Below, piece after piece: positions 36,035-45,419 of a stretch of 64,000 nucleotides of DNA (positions within the stretch are counted from its first letter, which is position 1; every line of letters begins with the position of its first letter). The stretch is from assembly GCF_030812995.1 (NCBI RefSeq), contig NZ_JAUSTT010000013.1, forward strand, positions 1 to 64,000. The letters are read 5' to 3'. A program made the translations under genes and the position numbers. Below the pieces are notes generated by a model that ran no database searches, was not told where the DNA came from, and saw nothing but the letters and a program-made list of their open reading frames with translations. The DNA comes from Bacillus chungangensis (lineage in GTDB: Bacteria > Bacillota > Bacilli > Bacillales > Bacillaceae_C).

Positions 36035-36237
36035 GTTCTGTAATTGATCTCGGACGATAAGCAACTTCATTTGGCTGACAAATCGGAGAAATTGGTTTAT
36101 AACTCGATTGTTTCGGCTGATAATAATTAAATGAAGGTAACAAAATGCTTGTTCACTTTCAATCGTTCAAATAATCTAATGAAACTGACAGCCCTTCTCT
36201 CATCTCGATAACATTCCATCTATAGTAGACCCTTCAT

Positions 36238-36912
36238 TTATGGACAAGTTTTAATACTTATCGTCCCTTCACCGCCATTCATTTGGATAAACATCGTCTT
36301 CAATGAATGAAGCAACGCGTCAATTTCATCGTTAGGAAAAGAAGAGGTTAAATAAACAATTTGCACTGCTTCTGTTGTTTCCGTGCCAACTGCTGTTCTA
36401 ACGGAGTCAACAAACGGGCTTCCGAATCCGCCTCGTTCATCACAGGCAATGATCAAGTGCTGCAGTGAAATTGAACGGCCGTTTATTCCTTCGTATTCTT
36501 CATTTTCTTCACCAATTCGCAATTGAATCGTATTGCCGTTTATTTTGTCACAATCATAAATCCCGAGCGGCATTTGCCATTTTAATGAAAAGAAATTATT
36601 GACGTCAATAGCAGAATTAACACTAGAAAGAAAAGACTGTTTCTTCATTCTTCTTAATAATGCTTCTGCGGAGTGGCGATAGCGGTTCGGGTCTTTTCCA
36701 GTCTTTTTGAATATGTCTCGCCATTCTTTTACATTTGGAAGATCAGCAATATGTTTATCTTCTAATTCTAGAAATAAAGATTCTTGAAAAAGGCGGAACC
36801 TGCCCCTTAACATTTGTGGTGATTGCGCTACTTGAATATTGGTATAATGGATGAGGCCTACTTTAAATTGCGGGATTGTTCTGCATATGGAAGAATCGAT
36901 CATGACATCCAT
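36238..36912 (-). CDS. B3/B4 tRNA-binding domain-containing protein
   Basis: Protein of 224 aa with the fold of the B3/B4 editing domain of phenylalanyl-tRNA synthetase beta chain, found as a free-standing protein in many bacteria. Seen here: FKKTGKDPNRYRHSAEALLRRM (residues 70-92), SAIDVNNFFSLKWQMPLGIYDCDKI near 97-122 and IACDERGGFGSPFVDSVRTAVG near 155-177. Free-standing members may edit mischarged amino acids, which is not proven. It is transcribed alone on the minus strand. Confidence 0.8.
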   Translation of the reverse strand: MDVMIDSSICRTIPQFKVGLIHYTNIQVAQSPQMLRGRFRLFQESLFLELEDKHIADLPNVKEWRDIFKKTGKDPNRYRHSAEALLRRMKKQSFLSSVNSAIDVNNFFSLKWQMPLGIYDCDKINGNTIQLRIGEENEEYEGINGRSISLQHLIIACDERGGFGSPFVDSVRTAVGTETTEAVQIVYLTSSFPNDEIDALLHSLKTMFIQMNGGEGTISIKTCP

Positions 36913-37175
36913 ATATTTTCACCTCCAAATTCTTGCTGCTAGTTTATCATAAGAATAAGGACTTATTCAAAACGATCTTTCGCTAAAAGTGTTGAATGAA
37001 ATATAGCTATTTTAAATGAGACGATGAATTGCATTTCAAAAGTAAGCAGAATCAAAAAAAGTTAAGTTTAGGCTATTCGTTGAAAATTTAGGGATAGAAG
37101 GAAAAACATACTGATTCCTTCTTAATAGAATGGATATACAAAGCAACAAAACAAATGCTTAGAGGAGGGGACAGC

Positions 37176-38327
37176 ATGAATTATCAACAATTAAAAGAAG
37201 AAATCATTGCACATTGCAAAGAAATTGGAATTGATAAAGTAGGATTTGCAAGTTCTGATCCCTTTCTGGAAATGAAAAGCAGACTCATTCGTCAAGAGGA
37301 GCTTGGGTATCAATCAGGGTTTGAAGAGAAGGATATTCATAAGCGGGTTACACCATCGGCAATTTTTGATGAACCATATTCGATTATTGCGATTGCCTTA
37401 GCTTATCCTTCCAAAATGAAACAAACACCAATTGGCAAAAAAGGCGCACGCCGCGGTATTTTTTGCCGCGCTTCATGGGGGAGAGATTATCATGCTGTTC
37501 TTCGGGATAGATTAGAAAAATTAGAAGCTTTTATCGTTTCAAAGGCTCCTCATGCTCGCTGTAAATCAATGGTCGATACAGGAGAACTAGTCGATCGAGC
37601 TGTCGCAGAGAGAGCAGGAATTGGCTGGAGTGCTAAAAACTGTGCCATTATCACGCCAGAATTCGGTTCTTATGTATATTTAGGAGAAATGATCACTAAT
37701 TTACCATTTGAGCCTGATGAACCGCTTGAGGATCAATGTGGAACATGTACAAAATGCTTGGATATTTGTCCAACAGGAGCATTGGTGCAAGCAGGGCAAT
37801 TAAACGCCAAGCGCTGCATTTCTTTTTTAACCCAGACAAAAGACTTTTTGCCAGATGAGTTCCGTACAAAGATTGGCAATCGCCTTTATGGATGTGATAC
37901 GTGCCAAACAATATGCCCGAAGAATAAAGGAAAAGACTTTCATTTTCATGAGGAGATGGAACCGGAACCAGAAATTGTGAAACCGCTATTAACCCCATTG
38001 CTGCAAATAAGCAATCGTGAATTTAAAGAAAAGTATGGAGAGCTGTCTGGCTCCTGGCGGGGAAAAAAACCAATCCAAAGAAATGCAATCATCGCACTTG
38101 CTCACTATAAAGAAGCGTCTGCAGTTCCAGAACTGATTACAGTTTTAGAAAAAGATGTTAGACCTGTTATAAGGGGAACAGCAGCGTGGGCGTTAGGGAA
38201 GATTGGCGGCGAGGAAGCAAAGGCTGCTTTGCTTGCTGCTCAAGAAACAGAACAAGAAAAAACGGTGTTAGATGAAATTAACAAAGGACTTGCTTTTTTT
38301 CTAACGGAGAATGAAGTAAATAGTTAG
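37176..38327 (+). CDS. queG: Epoxyqueuosine reductase QueG
   Basis: Iron-sulfur, cobalamin-dependent enzyme (383 aa) reducing epoxyqueuosine to queuosine in tRNA, the last step of Q34 formation. The N-terminal region (DUF1730) is followed by a ferredoxin-like pair of 4Fe-4S motifs: CGTCTKCLDICPTGAL near 187-202 and CDTCQTICP near 240. The C-terminal 70 residues are HEAT-like repeats (VPELITVLEKDVRPVIRGTAAWALGKIG), as in the longer Bacillus QueG. ATG at 37176 follows AGAGGAGGGG; the 7-codon upstream extension is rejected. Confidence 0.95.
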   Translation: MNYQQLKEEIIAHCKEIGIDKVGFASSDPFLEMKSRLIRQEELGYQSGFEEKDIHKRVTPSAIFDEPYSIIAIALAYPSKMKQTPIGKKGARRGIFCRASWGRDYHAVLRDRLEKLEAFIVSKAPHARCKSMVDTGELVDRAVAERAGIGWSAKNCAIITPEFGSYVYLGEMITNLPFEPDEPLEDQCGTCTKCLDICPTGALVQAGQLNAKRCISFLTQTKDFLPDEFRTKIGNRLYGCDTCQTICPKNKGKDFHFHEEMEPEPEIVKPLLTPLLQISNREFKEKYGELSGSWRGKKPIQRNAIIALAHYKEASAVPELITVLEKDVRPVIRGTAAWALGKIGGEEAKAALLAAQETEQEKTVLDEINKGLAFFLTENEVNS

Positions 38328-38384
38328 CATTATTGTTTTATGTTCTTTCTCTTTCTCATACTCATAAGAAGAGGAGGAGAAAAA

Positions 38385-39251
38385 ATGAAAGAACAACTCA
38401 TGAAGAATGTGCAGGCTCGAATAAGCCAGTATCTTCATACTCCCGGCGATGATCGAGCATTGAAAAGAAAGCTGGATTGTTATTCGAAACGAAAAGCAGA
38501 TATTATCAAGGTTGAAGCGAAAGCAAATGTCAGAAATAAGTACGAAGAGCAAGCGTGTATATGCTTAGACTATGACATTCATCTACGCTTTTTAGTTAGA
38601 CAGTATGAGCTTATGTATGTCGAAGAAAAAATCGAGCATTGGAAAGCAGCATTTTTACAAGGAAAGCTTGTTGCTGACGAAGAGCAGAGAATAGATCGTT
38701 CATCCATATTGCCAGATTCACATTTTGAGAATGAACCGCTGGAAGAAGAAGAAAGACAATATTATACTTATGATCGATTGAAAGCAGTTCAGTATGCCGA
38801 AAGATGGTGGAATGATTATAATCCAGCATATAAATCATTTCATGTTGATTGCACGAATTATATTTCCCAGTGTCTGCATGCTGGCGGGGCCCCGATGCGA
38901 GGCTATACTAACCGCAGCAAAGGTTGGTGGATGCAGCATAATAATTGGAGCTATAGTTGGTCTGTCGCTCATGCATTACGTTCCTACTTGGCTTCTTCCA
39001 AATCAGGTCTCCGTGCTGATGAAGTAAGTTCTGCTAAGCAATTACAATTAGGTGATGTTATTTGTTATGATTTTGAAGGGGATGGCCGCTATGATCATAA
39101 TACAATTGTTACCGGCAAGGATGCAGACGGCCAGCCGTTAGTAAATGCTCATACGGATAATAGCAGATTGAGGTTTTGGACGTATGAAGATTCTGCAGCT
39201 TATACAGACAATATTCAATATAAGTTTTTTACGATTAAAGATGATTCCTAA
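38385..39251 (+). CDS. Putative amidase domain protein
   Basis: Protein of 288 aa with a C-terminal Amidase_6 (putative amidase, NlpC/P60-like cysteine fold) domain. The domain spans about 140-285, with YAERWWNDYNPAYKSFHVDCTNYISQCLHAGG giving the catalytic Cys (DCTNYIS) and DGRYDHNTIVTG giving the histidine (DHN). The N-terminal half is charged and helical with no signal peptide, so it likely acts in the cytoplasm or forespore. RBS AGGAGGAG. Lies between queG and trmL, the order seen in several Bacillus genomes. Confidence 0.82.
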   Translation: MKEQLMKNVQARISQYLHTPGDDRALKRKLDCYSKRKADIIKVEAKANVRNKYEEQACICLDYDIHLRFLVRQYELMYVEEKIEHWKAAFLQGKLVADEEQRIDRSSILPDSHFENEPLEEEERQYYTYDRLKAVQYAERWWNDYNPAYKSFHVDCTNYISQCLHAGGAPMRGYTNRSKGWWMQHNNWSYSWSVAHALRSYLASSKSGLRADEVSSAKQLQLGDVICYDFEGDGRYDHNTIVTGKDADGQPLVNAHTDNSRLRFWTYEDSAAYTDNIQYKFFTIKDDS

Positions 39252-39345
39252 TCACAAAATGAGTGTTATAATATGTATGTGTTTATTGAAGAGAGGCAGC
39301 AAGACAGCTGTCCTTTCGTTTTATTATGTTTGAGGTGAAACCATT

Positions 39346-39819
39346 GTGACGATTAACATTGTTTTATTTCAGCCAGAAATCCCAGCAAACACTGGCAACA
39401 TTGCACGGACATGTGCTGCAACTGATACGCCACTTCATCTGATTCGCCCACTTGGTTTTTCGACAGATGATAAAATGCTGCGTCGTGCAGGCTTGGATTA
39501 TTGGCAGCATGTAACCGTTCATTATTATGATTCTTTAGAGGATTTCTTTGCGAGAAATCCGAATGGGGATTATTTTTTACTCAGCAAGTTCGGGGAAAAA
39601 AATTATGTAGACTTTGATTATAGTCAAGTGGAGAAGGATTATTATTTTATTTTTGGGAAAGAAACGTCTGGCTTGCCGAAGGATTTTATTGAGAAACATA
39701 AAGAACGGGCATTACGAATCCCAATGAATGATAAAGTGCGATCATTGAATCTTTCTAATACAGCTGCGATCTTAGTTTACGAAGCATTGCGACAGCAGCA
39801 TTTTCAAGATTTAAAGTAA
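39346..39819 (+). CDS. trmL: tRNA (cytidine/uridine-34 2'-O)-methyltransferase TrmL
   Basis: SPOUT-class methyltransferase (157 aa) acting on the wobble base of tRNA-Leu isoacceptors. The trefoil-knot signature is clear: [29 protein letters not shown] at 10-38, [16 protein letters not shown] near 104-119 and [26 protein letters not shown] near 125-150. GTG start at 39346 preceded by GAGGTG. Also known in Bacillus as cspR. Confidence 0.95.
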   Translation: MTINIVLFQPEIPANTGNIARTCAATDTPLHLIRPLGFSTDDKMLRRAGLDYWQHVTVHYYDSLEDFFARNPNGDYFLLSKFGEKNYVDFDYSQVEKDYYFIFGKETSGLPKDFIEKHKERALRIPMNDKVRSLNLSNTAAILVYEALRQQHFQDLK

Positions 39820-39832
39820 ATGTATACAGGAA

Positions 39833-39885
39833 AAGAGGCTGATTCAACAGATGGCAAACAACCTATTGAATCAGCCTCTTTCTAT
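39833..39885. terminator. Terminator after trmL
   Basis: AAGAGGCTGATTCAA pairs perfectly with TTGAATCAGCCTCTT, then TCTATT. A-rich on the left side, so it may also serve the small gene that converges from 40051. Confidence 0.85.
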
Positions 39886-39936
39886 TAGGAAGTGAGCGCT
39901 TTCTCACTTCTAATTGATCAAAAAAATGATCAGTGA

Positions 39937-39960
39937 TCCACTGATGGCAGTTTCATTTTT
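39937..39960 (+). repeat. Remnant of the dispersed repeat (right end only)
   Basis: TCCACTGATGGCAGTTTCAT then TTTT matches the family right end (CCCACTGATGGAAGTTTCACTTTA) with few changes. The rest of the repeat is gone. It abuts the stop codon of the small gene at 39959. Confidence 0.65.
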
Positions 39961-40051
39961 AACGATAGTCTCCTGGTTTATCCTCATGTCCAGCTGTGAA
40001 GATGCATGCTAGAAAAGCGATAGATACCCCTAAAATAAGAAGAGTTTTCAT
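39959..40051 (-). CDS. Small membrane peptide (30 aa)
   Basis: MKTLLILGVSIAFLACIFTA followed by GHEDKPGDYR: one hydrophobic helix (2-20) and a charged tail. ATG at 40051 is preceded by AAAAGGAGG with an 11-bp spacer, a little long. The same frame extends 33 codons upstream but that part is not typical protein. Short one-helix peptides with this charged tail are found in Bacillus near this locus, but I cannot name it. Its stop codon falls at the edge of the repeat remnant. Confidence 0.6.
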   Translation of the reverse strand: MKTLLILGVSIAFLACIFTAGHEDKPGDYR

Positions 40052-40272
40052 GCTTATGTAGGCCTCCTTTTTAGTCATCACTTGTCCAATAATTAAAACG
40101 GGACGTTTTTCATTATTATAACGTATTTTAACGTATAAAGAAACATTCAAAATAGTTTACGAGTTTTTAATTGTCATCAATAAAGCGCAGGAAGATTCAT
40201 TTTATTCATCTTCAATTCGCTTTGAGCATAAAGTATAAAAATACTTCAACGACTGCTTAGAGGGAGGACATG

Positions 40273-42168
40273 ATGGATATTCTAAAAAAAATTGAACAGT
40301 ATCGAGATGAAGAAGAAAAATTGAAATGGGAAGGCACTTTTGCTGATTATTTAAAATTGATAAAAGAGCGCCCGATCATTGCACAATCTGCACATTCACG
40401 AATTTATCATATGATACATGATGCAGGGGTTGAGGAGATAAATGACAAGAAAAGCTATACATTCTTTCATGATCATTTATTTGGCTTAGAGGAAGCGTTG
40501 GAAAGGCTTGTAGAGGAATACTTTCATCCTGCCGCAAAACGGTTGGATGTGAGAAAAAGAATATTGTTGTTAATGGGGCCAGTAAGCGGAGGAAAATCAA
40601 CTTTGGTGGCATTGTTGAAACGAGGCTTAGAAGCTTATACACGAACTGAACGTGGAGCCGTTTACGCGATTAAAGGCTGCCCTATGCATGAAAATCCCCT
40701 TCACCTAGTACCGCCTCATCTAAGGGATGATTTTTATCAAGAGTTTGGCATTCGAATCGAAGGTCATTTGTCACCGCTGAATATGATGAGATTAGAAGAA
40801 GAATATGGTGGACGTATTGAAGATGTCATGGTGGAAAGGATCTTTTTTTCCGAGGATAAGCGTGTCGGAATCGGCACTTTTAGTCCGTCAGACCCGAAAT
40901 CGCAGGATATTGCTGATTTAACTGGAAGTATTGACTTCTCAACGATTGCAGAATACGGGTCTGAATCAGATCCAAGAGCGTATCGTTTTGATGGTGAATT
41001 GAATAAAGCGAATCGCGGATTAATGGAATTTCAAGAAATGTTGAAATGTGATGAGAAATTTCTTTGGCATTTGTTGTCATTAACGCAGGAAGGTAACTTT
41101 AAGGCAGGAAGATTTGCGCTCATTTCCGCAGATGAAATGATCGTGGCGCATACAAACGAAACAGAGTACCGCGCGTTTATTTCGAATAAAAAGAACGAGG
41201 CGCTGCATTCAAGAATTATCGTTATGCCTGTACCATATAATTTGAGTGTATCTGATGAAGAAAAAATTTATCAAAAAATGATTCATGATAGTGATGTTGC
41301 TCATGTTCATATCGCTCCTCATACTCTTCACGTTGCAGCTATGTTTACAGTACTGACCCGTTTGAAGGAACCAAAAAGAGGCGATATTGATTTGGTTAAA
41401 AAGATGAGACTATATGACGGGGAAAATGTTGAAGGTTTTAATGAAGCCGATATTGCAGAATTAAGAAAGGAATACCAGGATGAAGGAATGAGCGGGATTG
41501 ATCCACGTTATGTCATCAACCGCATTTCTTCAACAATTATTAGAAAAGAAATATCTTCAATTAACGCTTTAGATGTGCTTCGTTCACTGAAGGAAGGACT
41601 AGACCAGCATCCATCTATTACAAACGAACTAAAAGAAAAGTACTTAAAATATATTTCTTTAGCACGAAAACAATATGATGATATTGCTAAAAAAGAGGTT
41701 CAAAAAGCGTTTGTGTATTCCTATGAAGAATCGGCGAAGACATTATTGGATAACTATCTTGATAATGTGGAAGCATACTGTAATCGTTCCAAGCTTCATG
41801 ATCCGCTGACAGATGAAGAAATCAATCCTGATGAAAAGCTTATGCGATCGATTGAAGAACAAATCGGCATTTCAGAAAATGCTAAAAAAGCGTTTCGCGA
41901 AGAAATTTTGATCCGAATTTCCGCCTATGCCCGTAAAGGGAAGCGTTTCGATTATTACTCACATGATCGATTACGTGAGGCTATTCAAAAGAAACTGTTT
42001 GCGGACTTGAAAGACATTGTGAAAATCACAACTTCTTCCAAAACACCTGATGAACAACAGCTAAAGAAAATAAACGAGGTTGTGGCCAGATTGATTGACG
42101 ATTATGGGTATAACTCTACTTCCGCGAATGACTTGCTTAAATATGTCGGCAGCTTATTGAATCGATAA
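40273..42168 (+). CDS. prkA: PrkA family serine protein kinase
   Basis: Cytoplasmic protein (631 aa) with an N-terminal AAA+ domain and a C-terminal kinase-like domain, linked to sporulation and stationary phase in Bacillus. The start MDILKKIEQYRDEEEKLKWEGTF is the family hallmark. Walker A is LMGPVSGGKSTLVALLKRGL near 100, and the middle carries ADLTGSIDFSTIAEYGSESDPRAYRFDGELNKANRGLMEFQEMLK. RBS GGGAGGA. In many Bacillus genomes yhbH follows directly; here a 10-kb block (42426-51753) separates them. The stop codon lies within a minus-strand remnant of the repeat. Confidence 0.95.
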   Translation: MDILKKIEQYRDEEEKLKWEGTFADYLKLIKERPIIAQSAHSRIYHMIHDAGVEEINDKKSYTFFHDHLFGLEEALERLVEEYFHPAAKRLDVRKRILLLMGPVSGGKSTLVALLKRGLEAYTRTERGAVYAIKGCPMHENPLHLVPPHLRDDFYQEFGIRIEGHLSPLNMMRLEEEYGGRIEDVMVERIFFSEDKRVGIGTFSPSDPKSQDIADLTGSIDFSTIAEYGSESDPRAYRFDGELNKANRGLMEFQEMLKCDEKFLWHLLSLTQEGNFKAGRFALISADEMIVAHTNETEYRAFISNKKNEALHSRIIVMPVPYNLSVSDEEKIYQKMIHDSDVAHVHIAPHTLHVAAMFTVLTRLKEPKRGDIDLVKKMRLYDGENVEGFNEADIAELRKEYQDEGMSGIDPRYVINRISSTIIRKEISSINALDVLRSLKEGLDQHPSITNELKEKYLKYISLARKQYDDIAKKEVQKAFVYSYEESAKTLLDNYLDNVEAYCNRSKLHDPLTDEEINPDEKLMRSIEEQIGISENAKKAFREEILIRISAYARKGKRFDYYSHDRLREAIQKKLFADLKDIVKITTSSKTPDEQQLKKINEVVARLIDDYGYNSTSANDLLKYVGSLLNR

Positions 42169-42188
42169 AGTGAAACATCCATTAAGGG
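42165..42188 (-). repeat. Remnant of the dispersed repeat, reverse orientation
   Basis: ATAAAGTGAAACATCCATTA is close to the reverse complement of the family right end (AATAAAGTGAAACTTCCATCAG). The TAA at its edge is the prkA stop codon. Short, so chance cannot be excluded. Confidence 0.5.
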
Positions 42189-42259
42189 TATTTTTGCCAT
42201 CCTCTTACAAAGAAGACGCCTTTAATGTGATTTCTGTTTAAAGATGTAAAATATACTGT

Positions 42260-42290
42260 TAAAAAGCCGTCTTGCTACGGCTTTTTTAGT
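42260..42290 (+). terminator. Terminator after prkA
   Basis: AAAAAGCCGT, loop CTTGCT, ACGGCTTTTTT. Confidence 0.88.
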
Positions 42291-42425
42291 TCGCTTTTCA
42301 TGTAAAACTTAATTTCTCTTCCATGTAAATAGCAGGTTAGGGATTAAAAAAAATAACAGCTTAGTTGCGATTTATGTTCCAGTATGTTATTAATGTAGCA
42401 AATATAGGTTTAGGTGTGATCGATC

Positions 42426-44126
42426 ATGGCTATTAAAACGTTGTTTATTGCTCCTTATCCAGCTATGACTTCATTGATAGAAGAATGCGGACGGGAGGAG
42501 CAAGAATTAAATATCCAAATAGAAGTAGGGGATCTTCAGGAAGCGATTCCATTAGCAAAGCAGGGGGAAGTACAAGGAGTGGATGTGATTATTAGCCGCG
42601 GAGGGACTGCAAAACTAATAGAGCAGGTAGTTGATGTTCCAGTTATTGATGTCCATGTGTCTGGGTATGATATGCTTCGAGTGTTGACTTTAGCAAATGA
42701 TTTTCCTGGTAAAAAAGCGATTGTCGGTTTTTCAAATATTACTCTAGGAGCGAAGGCTATCACTGATTTATTGGATATTTCTATTGAAGTGTTTACTGTT
42801 GAGGAAGCGGCAGAAGTAGAGCCGCTTATCAAACAGCTAAAGTCGAATGGCTTCAAAGTAATTATCGGGGATGTTGTTACTGTCAATACTGCATCAAGGT
42901 TTTGTCTTGAAAGCATCCTTATTCAATCAGGGCGGGAAGCAATTTTTGAGGCATTCCATAAAGTGAAATCAGTGTATCGTCTCCATCGAAGAAAAACATG
43001 GGAAATAAAACTTCTCCATTCTCTATTGCAAGAAAGTATGAGTATGTCAGATATCATCGTACTTAATGACAAGGGCCAAATCGTGTATCAACAATGGGAG
43101 CATTTTGATTCATGTCCAATACCGCTTGCTGATCTTATCTCCTCTATTGGTCAAGAGCAGTTGGATGAGACAGTGGCAATGGTCTTGAATAAAAAACAAA
43201 GGCATGTAAAACAAAAATTATTGAAAAAAATAGTGGATGGCAGACTATGCTTTTTATTTTCATTTTCTGAATTTAAACATCCGACTCAACAGATAGAGCT
43301 GCAAGCTAAAACAATTGCCCATCTGCCGATGCTTATTCATCAAAGTAAGAAGATGAACAACTGCTTGTCACATATTGAAAAGAATAAGGCTACTAGCCAG
43401 TGGGTGCTGCTAGGAGAAGAAGGAACTGGAAAAGGGCTTATTTCTCGTTATATTCATCATAAAAAGCATGATGGAAAGGGATTATATACAAACATAACGG
43501 CAATGAAAGCCTTAAAATTAAAAGAAATCAACGATCATGATATTTGTACTATTTGTATTAATAAAATTGATTTATTGCCGCCATCTGAAATGAATAAGTT
43601 TGTTTCATTGTTGGATGCATGGAGAGAAAAAGGTTTCACGATTATCCTATCTTTAAGGGAAGAAATCGTTTCTTTACATTCTTTTATTTTCGATGATGAA
43701 ACGATTCGTGCAGCAATTCCTCCATTGCGAGATCGCAAAGAGGATATAAGGCCTTTAATCACCTATTTTGTCGCCTCCTTCCATGGGCAGCTAGGAACAT
43801 CGGCAATTAAGATAAAAGAGGAAGCGGTGGTGTTGTTGGAGCAATATTCATGGCCAGGAAACGTAGCTGAATTGAAAACGCTTCTAAAGGATGCAGTTGT
43901 GGAAGAAAAAGGGTACGTGATCGAAAAAGACATGATTGAACAGTTATTGGAAAGGAAGAAAAAGAACAAAGCTGTAAAGGATAACGACTTTCTTACAGGG
44001 ACATTGGAAGAGATTGAAAAGCGAATTATCAAGCAAGTAATGGAAGAAGAGAATCATCATCAGACAAAGGTAGCAGAGCGATTAGGAATAAACCGGTCAA
44101 CATTATGGCGCAAGCTGAAACAATAA
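42426..44126 (+). CDS. PrpR-N/AAA+/Fis-type regulator lacking the sigma-54 GAFTGA loop
   Basis: Transcription regulator (566 aa). The N-terminal PrpR-type receptor (about 1-185: ISRGGTAKLIEQVVDVPVIDVHVSGYD) binds small acids in relatives. A PAS-like linker precedes an AAA+ domain with Walker A VLLGEEGTGKGLISRYI near 323-339. The sigma-54 loop GAFTGA is missing and Walker B is degenerate (CTICINKIDLLP instead of LDEI). The R-finger region PPLRDRKEDIRPL and the Fis HTH (HHQTKVAERLGINRSTLWRKL) are kept. It probably regulates the permease-kinase-PdxA2 genes downstream using the main sigma factor. Confidence 0.85.
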   Translation: MAIKTLFIAPYPAMTSLIEECGREEQELNIQIEVGDLQEAIPLAKQGEVQGVDVIISRGGTAKLIEQVVDVPVIDVHVSGYDMLRVLTLANDFPGKKAIVGFSNITLGAKAITDLLDISIEVFTVEEAAEVEPLIKQLKSNGFKVIIGDVVTVNTASRFCLESILIQSGREAIFEAFHKVKSVYRLHRRKTWEIKLLHSLLQESMSMSDIIVLNDKGQIVYQQWEHFDSCPIPLADLISSIGQEQLDETVAMVLNKKQRHVKQKLLKKIVDGRLCFLFSFSEFKHPTQQIELQAKTIAHLPMLIHQSKKMNNCLSHIEKNKATSQWVLLGEEGTGKGLISRYIHHKKHDGKGLYTNITAMKALKLKEINDHDICTICINKIDLLPPSEMNKFVSLLDAWREKGFTIILSLREEIVSLHSFIFDDETIRAAIPPLRDRKEDIRPLITYFVASFHGQLGTSAIKIKEEAVVLLEQYSWPGNVAELKTLLKDAVVEEKGYVIEKDMIEQLLERKKKNKAVKDNDFLTGTLEEIEKRIIKQVMEEENHHQTKVAERLGINRSTLWRKLKQ

Positions 44127-44144
44127 GTTCAGCTTGCTTTTTTT
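44111..44144 (+). terminator. Terminator at the end of the PrpR-like gene
   Basis: CAAGCTGAA pairs with TTCAGCTTG, then CTTTTTTTG; it overlaps the last codons. Confidence 0.8.
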
Positions 44145-44413
44145 GTGTCTATGTTTAGGAAATGAGTATTTTTACTCATCACTAGCAGATATAAAAAATA
44201 ATTTCGTCCAGTTCCAAGCAAGCGATCACATTTAAAGATCATAAAATGCATTATTTTGTTTAATATTGCAACAATTAATGCGGAATAGTACTTATTAATC
44301 ATTTATTTTAAGGAAAAGTGTTGCGTTTTTCAATATAAGTATTACAATGAAGCTGTAAACAATTACAAATTAAATGGAATTGTTTTATTTTCATACATAA
44401 AGGGGATGTTAAA

Positions 44414-45406
44414 ATGAAGATTAAAGCAACGCTTGAGAAAATTCCCGGAGGAATGATGGTTGTACCGTTGCTTATTGCAGCTATTTTAAATACGTTTGCT
44501 CCAAATCTGCTTAGAATAGGCAACTTTACAGAAGCACTCTTTGTCAATGGAGCTAGTACATTGATTGCGTTATTTCTCTTGTGTACTGGTGCACAAATTA
44601 ACGTAAAATCTTTCGGTGTCTCTGTAGGAAAAGGAGCCACGCTTTTAGTAACCAAATGGGTTGTAGGCGCAGCCTTTGGTTTAATAGCATACTTATTTGC
44701 TGGAGATAATGGATTATGGTTAGGATTAGCGCCAATTGCTGTAATTGCGGCAATGACAAACAGCAACGGCGGTCTGTTTGTAGCACTTGTTGGCCAATAC
44801 GGCAGTAAAGAAGATCGTGCTGCATATTCGTTATTAGCATTAAATGACGGTCCATTTTTAACAATGGTTGCTTTATCAATCTTTGGTGCAATGGGTTTCG
44901 TTGATGGCATGTTTTCATTACAATCATTTATTGCTGTTTTACTTCCAATCCTCGTTGGTATGGTACTAGGAAACTTAGATGAAGAGATGCGTGTATTTTT
45001 AGATAAAGGCAGCTCGATGTTAATTCCGTTCTTCGCATTTGCCCTAGGAATGGGAATTGATTTTGCTGCAATTATTGAAGGTGGATTAGCAGGGATTGCA
45101 CTCGGATTATTAACGGTTTTCTTTACAGGTACAGCTGGTTATTTTGTCTTTAAAGCCTTTAAGTGGAATCCAATTGTTGGGGCAGCAGAAGGTTCAACTG
45201 CTGGAAATGCAGTTGCTACTCCTGCAGCTATTGCCGCTGCGAATGCAAGCTTCGCTTCATTTGTAGATATTGCCACCGTTCAAGTAGCTGCATCTGTTGT
45301 GACAACTGCTATACTATTACCATTGTATGTTGCGTTTTTAGTGAAGCGTCTAGAAAAGAAAGGATTCACTTTTGAGCAGGGAAACATGATGAAAGTTGAC
45401 AGCTAA
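44414..45406 (+). CDS. 2-keto-3-deoxygluconate permease-like transporter
   Basis: Membrane carrier (330 aa) of the KdgT family with about ten hydrophobic segments. Family sequence includes IPGGMMVVPLLIAAILNTFAP at the N-terminus, AMTNSNGGLFVALVGQYG near 115 and EGSTAGNAVATPAAIAAANASF near 260. In this setting it probably imports D-threonate, D-erythronate or a related four-carbon acid rather than ketodeoxygluconate, because a DUF1537 kinase and PdxA2 follow. RBS AAAGGGG. First gene of a three-gene operon. Confidence 0.88.
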   Translation: MKIKATLEKIPGGMMVVPLLIAAILNTFAPNLLRIGNFTEALFVNGASTLIALFLLCTGAQINVKSFGVSVGKGATLLVTKWVVGAAFGLIAYLFAGDNGLWLGLAPIAVIAAMTNSNGGLFVALVGQYGSKEDRAAYSLLALNDGPFLTMVALSIFGAMGFVDGMFSLQSFIAVLLPILVGMVLGNLDEEMRVFLDKGSSMLIPFFAFALGMGIDFAAIIEGGLAGIALGLLTVFFTGTAGYFVFKAFKWNPIVGAAEGSTAGNAVATPAAIAAANASFASFVDIATVQVAASVVTTAILLPLYVAFLVKRLEKKGFTFEQGNMMKVDS

Positions 45407-45419
45407 GGGTGTGATTGGT

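Noticed and set aside
42426-44126. Standard sigma-54 activator
   Set aside because: The GAFTGA loop and Walker B acidic pair are missing, so a sigma-54 role is not supported despite the overall similarity.
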